From Manduca sexta (taxonomy: Eukaryota; Arthropoda; Insecta; Lepidoptera; Sphingidae): DNA of 64,000 nt. Positions 40,401 through 50,000 of this stretch are shown piece after piece. The translations under genes were made by a program, and so were the position numbers. The DNA is taken from positions 18,942,589-19,006,588 of the forward strand of contig NC_051142.1 in the NCBI RefSeq assembly GCF_014839805.1, read 5' to 3'. The notes below the pieces were generated by a model. That model was given only the letters and a program-made list of their open reading frames with translations, had not been told where the DNA came from and searched no databases. Positions within the stretch are counted from its first letter, which is position 1, and every line of letters begins with the position of its first letter.

Positions 40401-43035
40401 TTTAGAGGACGCAATTTTATTTTTTTGAAGTGTAGGGGGGTCAGTCTAAAGCTAAAACCAAGTTTGTGGGGTCGCCACCCTTGTCCCACGGCCGCCATCT
40501 TGAAAATAGGGGTTGAATTGGTTTTTACGATGTATCTCTTAAACTATTTATCTGACAAAAAAAATGTATAAACATTTTTTGTTGCAAATTAAATTCCTTA
40601 CAACTTTGGTTCAGTAACTTTTTGTTCGTAGAACTATAATTAAAAAAGTTATAAGCGAAAATGTTAAGAAATTCAATGTTAAGCAATGTCCATTGCAACG
40701 TCATCAGAACGTGTGTTTATAAGGTTCATAATACTTTTTTTGTAACTAAAAGATATAAGTTAAACGACAACTTCAACACAATATTATCAGCTATTCTTAC
40801 AATACGAGAGATTAGAAATAATAATAATAATAGCAGGCAGATGTTCTTTTGTTCCCTAATGGTCCCTTGGGTATTTAGGTATTAATGAGAGTACAAAAAA
40901 AAGTATTATGAACCTTATAAACACACGTTCTGATGACGTTGCAATGGACATTGCTTAACATTGAATTTCTTAACATTTTCGCTTATAACTTTTTTATTTA
41001 TAGTTCTACGACAAAAAGTTACAAGACCAAAGTTGTAGAGAATTTAATTTGCAACAAAAAAATTTGATATATTTTTTTTGTCAGATAAATAGTTTAAGAG
41101 ATACATCGTAAAAACCATTTCAACCCCTATTTTCAAGATGGCGGCCGTGGGACAAGGGTGGCGACCCCACAAACTTGGTTTTAGCTTTAGACTAATCCCC
41201 CCTACACATCAAAAAAATAAAATTGCGTCCTCTAAAAAACGCAAGGTAAGGCCTAAAAAATGTAACATTTCAATGGACTAATAAGAATTTTCAGAGTATG
41301 TGAAGTCTGACAATCCGCACTAGGTCAGCGTGGTGGATTAAAGCCTTAGCCCTCTCAGTAGTAGAGGAGGCCCGTGCCCAGCAATGAGACAGTATATAAT
41401 ACAAGGCGGATATTATTGTTATTATTATATAAGATTTATATATTCGTTTCCGTTTTTTAGTTTCCTGAAAGTGAGCGACTCTCGCCCGACGGCCACTGAG
41501 GGCGGAAACGAACCGGACTCGACCTGGCGACAGGCTATTTATGAGAAAGTCGTGCAACCACCCGACGTTCAGGAAGGTATCCTATTATATTAATACATTT
41601 ATATCTTATCTTACTAGCCTGGGTATGATTTCCAAATATTTTTTGGGGTTTAATTCTTGAGTTAGTAACAGTCTTTGTAGTTTATCAATTTACAAAACTT
41701 TTTTTTTCTCATTCCTATTTTATATAGGGTCGGCTTGCTAATATGTCTGCGCCAAGCTGTTCTGTCTTGAATGGTCGGTTCATGAAACTATGTTTATTTA
41801 TTTCAGAAGAGCTCTCAAGCGCTCTGCTAGGGAAGCCGTCGGTGCGCAAAGGCAAGCGCACGAGGGAAGAGCTCAGACAGCTATGGAAAATGGCCATCGA
41901 CCAGACCATACTGTTGGTCAGGATGGAGAAGGAAAATGCTAAGTTGAGAGGTAAGTAATAGTGAAATATATAGCACAGGCTTTAGGTTAGTAATATTCAT
42001 TTTACTGTTATTATAATATGAAAGAATGTAAGTATTTTTTGGCGCTTGCAAGCTACTCGCAGCACATAGGGTATTGAATGGATTTAGACAAAAAATCATA
42101 ATTCAGTAGGTATATATGCGTTTCATGTATAAGGGAGCTGAAAAAGGTTGTATACCTTTTAATTGTTTATAGTATGAATGATTCAACTCAATGATTTTTT
42201 TATCCTTGTACATTTTAAAATCATAAATTGAATTAGCTGATGTACGGGGTCAATGACCTCCTTAGCGAAGTGTGTCTTGTATCAATTCATTAGTGAAAGC
42301 AAAATCGTTATTGTGATTAATTGTGATCGTTTAGGATTCACCAGTCGTTTCCGCTCAATATAATAATGCTGCGTTTGTAGAGAGCGAGGAGTCGTCGGCG
42401 GTGCGGCGCATCAAGCTGGAGTACACGGAGTTCGGCGCGTGCGACGCGGGCGCCGCGCTCATGTGGGACTCGCTGCTCGCGCGCGACCTCTCGCGCCCCG
42501 CGCAGCTCGACCGCCACATGCTCACGCAGGCCGTCATGCAGGGTGAGTGTCGGTGCTCACACACACACACACACACACACATGTGGGACTCGCTGCTCGC
42601 GCGCGACCTCTCGCGCCCCGCGCAGCTCGACCGCCACATGCTCACGCAGGCCGTCATGCAGGGTGAGTGTCGGTGCTCACACACACACACACACACACAC
42701 ACATGTGGGACTCGCTGCTCGCGCGCGACCTCTCGCGCCCCGCGCAGCTCGACCGCCACATGCTCACGCAGGCCGTCATGCAGGGTGAGTGTCGGTGCTC
42801 ACACACACACACACACACACACACATGTGGGACTCGCTGCTCGCGCGCGACCTCTCGCGCCCCGCGCAGCTCGACCGCCACATGCTCACGCAGGCCGTCA
42901 TGCAGGGTGAGTGTCGGTGCTCACACACACACACACACATGTGGGACTCGCTGCTCGCGCGCGACCTCTCGCGCCCCGCGCAGCTCGACCGCCACATGCT
43001 CACGCAGGCCGTCATGCAGGGTGAGTGTCGGTGCT

Positions 43036-43066
<31 letters not shown>

Positions 43067-43394
43067 GGGACTCGCTGCTCGCGCGCGACCTCTCGCGCCC
43101 CGCGCAGCTCGACCGCCACATGCTCACGCAGGCCGTCATGCAGGGTGAGTGTCGGTGCTCACACACACACACACACACATGTGGGACTCGCTGCTCGCGC
43201 GCGACCTCTCGCGCCCCGCGCAGCTCGACCGCCACATGCTCACGCAGGCCGTCATGCAGGGGGTGAGTGTCGGTGCTCACACACACACACACACACACAC
43301 ATGTGGGACTCGCTGCTCGCGCGCGACCTCTCGCGCCCGCGCAGCTCGACCGCCACATGCTCACGCAGGCCGTCATGCAGGGTGAGTGTCGGTG

Positions 43395-43435
<41 letters not shown>

Positions 43436-44117
43436 GGGACTCGCTGCTCGCGCGCGACCTCTCGCGCCCCGCGCAGCTCGACCGCCACATGCTCACGCAG
43501 GCCGTCATGCAGGGTGAGTGTCGGTGCTCACACACACACACACACACACACACATGGGACTCGCTTCGCGCGCGCGAGATGTCTAGACGAGAGATGCTCG
43601 ACCGCCACATGCTCACGCAGGCCGTCATGCAGGGTGAGTGTCGGTGCTCACACACACACACACACACATGTGGGACTCGCTGCTCGCGCGCGACCTCTCG
43701 CGCCCTGCGCAGCTCGACCGCCACATGCTCACGCAGGCCGTCATGCAGGGTGAGTGTCGGTGCTCACACACACACACACACACACACACATGTGGGACTC
43801 GCTGCTCGCGCGCGACCAACTCGACCGCCACATGCTCACGCAGACCGTCATGCGGGGTGGTGTCCGGTGCTCACACACACACACACACACACAGACACAC
43901 ATGTGGGACTCGCTGCTCGCGCGCGACCTCTCGCGCCCCGCGCAGCTCGACCGCCACATGCTCACGCAGGCCGTCATGCAGGGTGAGTGTCGGTGCTCAC
44001 ACACACACACACACACACACACATGTGGGACTCGCTGCTCGCGCGCGACCTCTCGCGCCCCGCGCAGCTCGACCGCCACATGCTCACGCAGGCCGTCATG
44101 CAGGGTGAGTGTCGGTG

Positions 44118-44154
<37 letters not shown>

Positions 44155-44353
44155 GGGACTCGCTGCTCGCGCGCGACCTCTCGCGCCGCGCAGCTCGACC
44201 GCCACATGCTCCCGCAGGCCGTCATGCAGGGTGAGTGTCGGTGCTCACACACACACACAATGAGGACTCGCTGCTCGCGCGCGACCTCTCGCGCCCCGCG
44301 CAGCTCGACCGCCACATGCTCACGCAGGCCGTCATGCAGGGTGAGTGTCGGTG

Positions 44354-44390
<37 letters not shown>

Positions 44391-44480
44391 CACTCTCACC
44401 ACGCGCGCGACCTCTCGCGCCCCGCGCAGCTCGACCGCCACATGCTCACGCAGGCCGTCATGGGGGTGAGTGTCGGTGCT

Positions 44481-44511
<31 letters not shown>

Positions 44512-44849
44512 GGGACTCGCTGCTCGCGCGCGACCTCTCGCGCCCGCGCAGCTCGACCGCCACATGCTCACGCAGGCCGTCATGCAGGGTGAGTGTCGGT
44601 GCTCACACACACACACACACACACACACAGACATTGGGGACTCGGTGCTCTCGCGCGACATCTCGCGCCCCGCGCAGCTCGACCGCCACATGCTCACGCA
44701 GGCCGTCATGCAGGGTGAGTGTCGGTGCTCACACACACACACACACACACACACATGTGGGACTCGCTGCTCGCGCGCGACCTCTCGCGCCCCGCGCAGC
44801 TCGACCGCCACATGCTCACGCAGGCCGTCATGCAGGGTGAGTGTCGGTG

Positions 44850-44884
<35 letters not shown>

Positions 44885-44975
44885 GGGACTCGCTGCTCGC
44901 GCGCGACCTCTCGCGCCCCGCGCAGCTCGACCGCCACATGCTCACGCAGGCCGTAATGCAGGGTGAGTGTCGGTG

Positions 44976-45010
<35 letters not shown>

Positions 45011-45099
45011 GGACTCCCTGCTCGCGCGCGACCTCTCGCGCCCCGCGCAGCTCGACCGCCACATGCTCACGCAGGCCGTCATGCAGGGTGAGTGTCGTG

Positions 45100-45132
<33 letters not shown>

Positions 45133-45345
45133 GGGACTCGCTGCTCGCGCGCGACCTCTCGCGCCCCGCGCAGCTCGACCGCCACATGCTCACGCAGGCC
45201 GTCATGCAGGGTGAGTGTCGGTGCTCACACACACACACACACACACACACATGTGGGACTCGCTGCTCGCGCGCGACCTCTCGCGCCCCGCGCAGCTCGA
45301 CCGCCACATGCTCACGCAGGCCGTCATGCAGGGTGAGTGTCGGTG

Positions 45346-45380
<35 letters not shown>

Positions 45381-45473
45381 GGGACTCGCTGCTCGCGCGC
45401 GACCTCTCGCGCCCCGCGCAGCTCGACCGCCACATGCTCACGCAGGCCGTCATGCAGGGTGAGTGTCGGTGCT

Positions 45474-45504
<31 letters not shown>

Positions 45505-45705
45505 GGGACTCGCTGCTCGCGCGCGACCTTTCGCGCCCCGCGCAGCTCGACCGCCACATGCTCACGCAGGCCGTCATGCAGGGTGAGTGTCGGTGCTCAC
45601 ACACACACACATGTGGGACTCGCTGCTCGCGCGCGACCTCTCGCGCCCCGCGCAGCTCGACCGCCACATGCTCACGCAGGCCGTCATGCAGGGTGAGTGT
45701 CGGTG

Positions 45706-45740
<35 letters not shown>

Positions 45741-45831
45741 GGGACTCGCTGCTCGCGCGCGACCTCTCGCGCCCCGCGCAGCTCGACCGCCACATGCTCA
45801 CGCAGGCCGTCATGCAGGGTGAGTGTCGGTG

Positions 45832-45868
<37 letters not shown>

Positions 45869-46430
45869 GGGACTCGCTGCTCGCGCGCGACCTCTCGCGC
45901 CCCGCGCAGCTCGACCGCCACATGCTCACGCAGGCCGTCATGCAGGGTGAGTGTCGGTGCTCACACACACACACACACACACATGTGGGACTCGCTGCTC
46001 GCGCGCGACCTCTCGCGCCCCGCGCAGCTCGACCGCCACATGCTCACGCAGGCCGTCATGCAGGGTGAGTGTCGGTGCTCACACACACACACACACACAC
46101 ACATGTGGGACTCGCTGCTCGCGCGCGACCTCTCGCGCCCCGCGCAGCTCGACCGCCACATGCTCACGCAGGCCGTCATGCAGGGTGAGTGTCGGTGCTC
46201 ACACACACACACATGTGGGACTCGCTGCTCGCGCGCGACCTCTCGCGCCCCGCGCAGCTCGACCGCCACATGCTCACGCAGGCCGTCATGCAGGGTGAGT
46301 GTCGGTGCTCACACACACACACACACACACACACACATGGGGACTCGCTGCTCGCGCGCGACCTCTCGCGCCCCGCGCAGCTCGACCGCCACATGCTCAC
46401 GCAGGCCGTCATGCAGGGTGAGTGTCGGTG

Positions 46431-46465
<35 letters not shown>

Positions 46466-47024
46466 GGGACTCGCTGCTCGCGCGCGACCTCTCGCGCCCC
46501 GCGCAGCTCGACCGCCACATGCTCACGCAGGCCGTCATGCAGGGTGAGTGTCGGTGCTCACACACACACACACACACACACATGTGGGACTCCCGGCTCG
46601 CGCGCCACCTCTCGCGCCCCGCGCAGCTCGACCGCCACATGCTCACGCAGGCCGTCATGCAGGGTGAGTGTCGGTGCTCACACACACACACACACACACA
46701 CATGGGACTCGCTGCTCGCGCGCGACCTCTCGCGCCCCGCGCAGCTCGACCGCCACATGCTCACGCAGGCCGTCATGCAGGGTGAGTGTCGGTGCTCACA
46801 CACACACACATGTGGGACTCGCTGCTCGCGCGCGACCTCTCGCGCCCCGCGCAGCTCGACCGCCACATGCTCACGCAGGCCGTCATGCAGGGTGAGTGTC
46901 GGTGCTCACACACACACACACACACACACATGTGGGACTCGCTGCTCGCGCGCGACCTCTCGCGCCCCGCGCAGCTCGACCGCCACATGCTCACGCAGGC
47001 CGTCATGCAGGGTGAGTGTCGGTG

Positions 47025-47059
<35 letters not shown>

Positions 47060-50000
47060 GGGACTCGCTGCTCGCGCGCGACCTCTCGCGCCCCGCGCAG
47101 CTCGACCGCCACATGCTCACGCAGGCCGTCATGCAGGGTGAGTGTCGGTGCTCACACACACACACACACACACACATGTGGGACTCGCTGCTCGCGCGCG
47201 ACCTCTCGCGCCCCGCGCAGCTCGACCGCCACATGCTCACGCAGGCCGTCATGCAGGGTGAGTGTCGGTGCTCACACACACACACACACACCACTCACAG
47301 TGCGACGGTAGTGACGCTCTTGTGTCCGCAGGTGTGCCGCGCGCGTGCCGCGGCGCGGTGTGGTACTTCCTGGCGGAGCAGGCGGCGCGGCGCGCGCCCC
47401 CGCCGGACCCGCACTACCACACGCCCTACCGCGCGCTGCTGGCGGGGCTCACCAAGCACCAGCACGCCATACTCATCGACCTCGGTATGTCACCACCGGC
47501 CCATCTCATTCACACACCTCTGTGGTGAATGAGATGACATTTACTAATTATTCTATGTTCAAAACTATTTATTAAAACTAAAATTATTCATTTCAATATC
47601 ACTGACTTTTAGTCATAAATACTTAGGACATTGCCTACTCATTAATTAACAGACTGCACAACTTCAATCACTTAGTACTTTTATTAAATCAATCTCGATC
47701 ATTCCATAATATAAAGCCCCGGTTCCCTAAATTTCAAAACTATAAGTGTTAGGTATTATTTTACTTTAATTACCAGGTCGGACGTTCCCCAAACATTCAT
47801 ACTTCGCATCGGCCCTGGGACCTGGACAGTTAGCTCTATACAATATTCTGAAGGCGTATTCGCTGCTGGACCCTGACGTGGGGTACTGTCAGGGCCTCAG
47901 CTTCGTCGCTGGAGTGTTGTTATTGCACGTAAGTGTTCATGGTAATATGTATATTACAATAATTATAGTTGATATAAAATGACTACAATAAATCAAAAAT
48001 TAAAATTATTTCCTTACATTTCAATGACTCCCAAATTTAAGTACTGCCTAATCTAAAAAATATTTATTTATACTTTATTGTACACCAAAGAAAAAGAATA
48101 GTACAAAAAAAAAATTACAAATGACGGTCTTATCGCACAAAGCAATCTCTTACAGACAACCATGAAAATAGTAATCTGATAACAAATCCTTTTATTTAGA
48201 AATTGGTCGCTCCTACAAACTATTTAAAAAATTACCAGAAGTACTCTTAAAATAACTATCCAAAAATGACTATGTACAATCAACAATGACATTAATTTCA
48301 CAAAAATTTACTACACTTGAAAAAAGTAGATGATCGATATTTATTGATAGATTTAAATCTTATTTCTATTTTCAGACAGAGGAGGCAGATGCATTCATAT
48401 TGTTACGTCATTTAATGTTTAGAAGAGGATTGAGAAAACAATATCTTCCAGACATGAGTGCCTTACAAGTGCAGGTCAGTTTCGATTCTATTTCTTAATG
48501 CTATAACCTTAAGTGTCCGAATGTATTAACAATTTTAGAGTCTTGTCAATTTTTCACTAATTACCGTAATGTAACTGTATTGCTAATATTTTATCAGTCA
48601 GGTTCATACATTTTCTCAAATTATTTCCTCGAAGATTCCACGCATACATTATTCTCCTAGCATATTCAATGACAAATTCAGTAACGATTAGCCATCCCAC
48701 CCGCTCATTAATTGATGTCGTGCACTAAAAATTACTTGATGAAATTATTTATACATTTCCAGTTGTACCAACTGTCTAGACTGCTGCGGGACCACGAGCC
48801 AGAACTTCACGCTAAGCTGGAGGCCTTAGACATATCCCCGGCATTGTACGCCGCGCCCTGGATGCTGACGCTGTTTACCAGCCAGTTTCCCCTGGGTCTT
48901 GTCGTCAGGGTGTTTGGTAGGTATTGTCCGGTTTGAAGGACCATTTGATTTTGAATGTAATTTTTTTTTATAAATATTAATGATGAGACCAGCGAGCCAC
49001 TCGTCTGATAGTAAGCCCGACTACCCATTAAACCATCACAACTACATCAAAAATTTTAAATTACGAAGTACTGGGTGGCATTCCACTGCGCTAACTTTGA
49101 GACAAGACATGAGTCTCATAATGCTCATTAATTATACTAGATACATTTGGTATTGTATTGCGCTTGTTATTTTGAGACACGTGATGTATCAGACGATGTC
49201 CAGTAATTATTCTAGTTACGATATCTTTCTAATAGTTACATACTCATGCATGCACAATGTTGCTTAGCGGGAAAAATAAATATTGCGGTTGTATCTAAGC
49301 AGACGGACCCTTCTTTCGAGTGACTTACTATCCAGTCAGATAACTTCTTTTATAAATGTAATTCCTTTCCAGACCTGATCTTCCTGGAGTCCCTGGACGT
49401 GGTGTTCTCCGTCTCATTAGCATTGTTATCCGTTCATAAAGACGGACTGATGATGTGCGAGAGTTGCGAGGAGGCTGCAGAGTACCTGAAACACAAGCTG
49501 CCAGACATGAACCGGCATATGTACGAGAAGGTCATGAAAAAGGTATGTTGCAAGTTGTGTTACACTATTTGTTGCATGATAAATGTACGGTAATTCTGTT
49601 AGTAAATGGTACACTTAGCAGACAATATACAAAAACGCTACGTATCAAGACTAATTTTCCTTTCCTGCTGATTCTATGGAGGATATTGGTTAATCATATG
49701 TTTAGGGTACCATATCACTATTGTGACGTCTCAGGCATTGGGCTGTAACTGTAGAAGTTATTTTTTTTACCGGCACGGCAAAGTGACCTCACTGCATCTA
49801 ATGATAGGTTGAGTAGGGTCCAGACGAGTATCGTCCTCGAGTGATGATTATCCCTCGCGAGTCAACATAATTATGCCGGCCTGCTTGAAACCGGATACAC
49901 ATTTACCTCATTCTCCACTTCGATCATCCTGAGCCAGAAGGAGTGAAGTGTTGCGATGTGGATGGTGAGTTGAGGTGGTGTGTGGTGTGCAGGTGCACTC

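Noticed and set aside
42461..47300. CRISPR-like array
   Set aside because: Regular direct repeats alternate with short variable tracts, but the variable part is only (CA)n of differing length, the repeat is exon-derived, and the genome is eukaryotic.
45587..47311. 574-codon open frame as a protein gene
   Set aside because: It starts inside a repeat unit at a non-ATG codon and exists only because the unit lacks stops. Equivalent frames occur on both strands.
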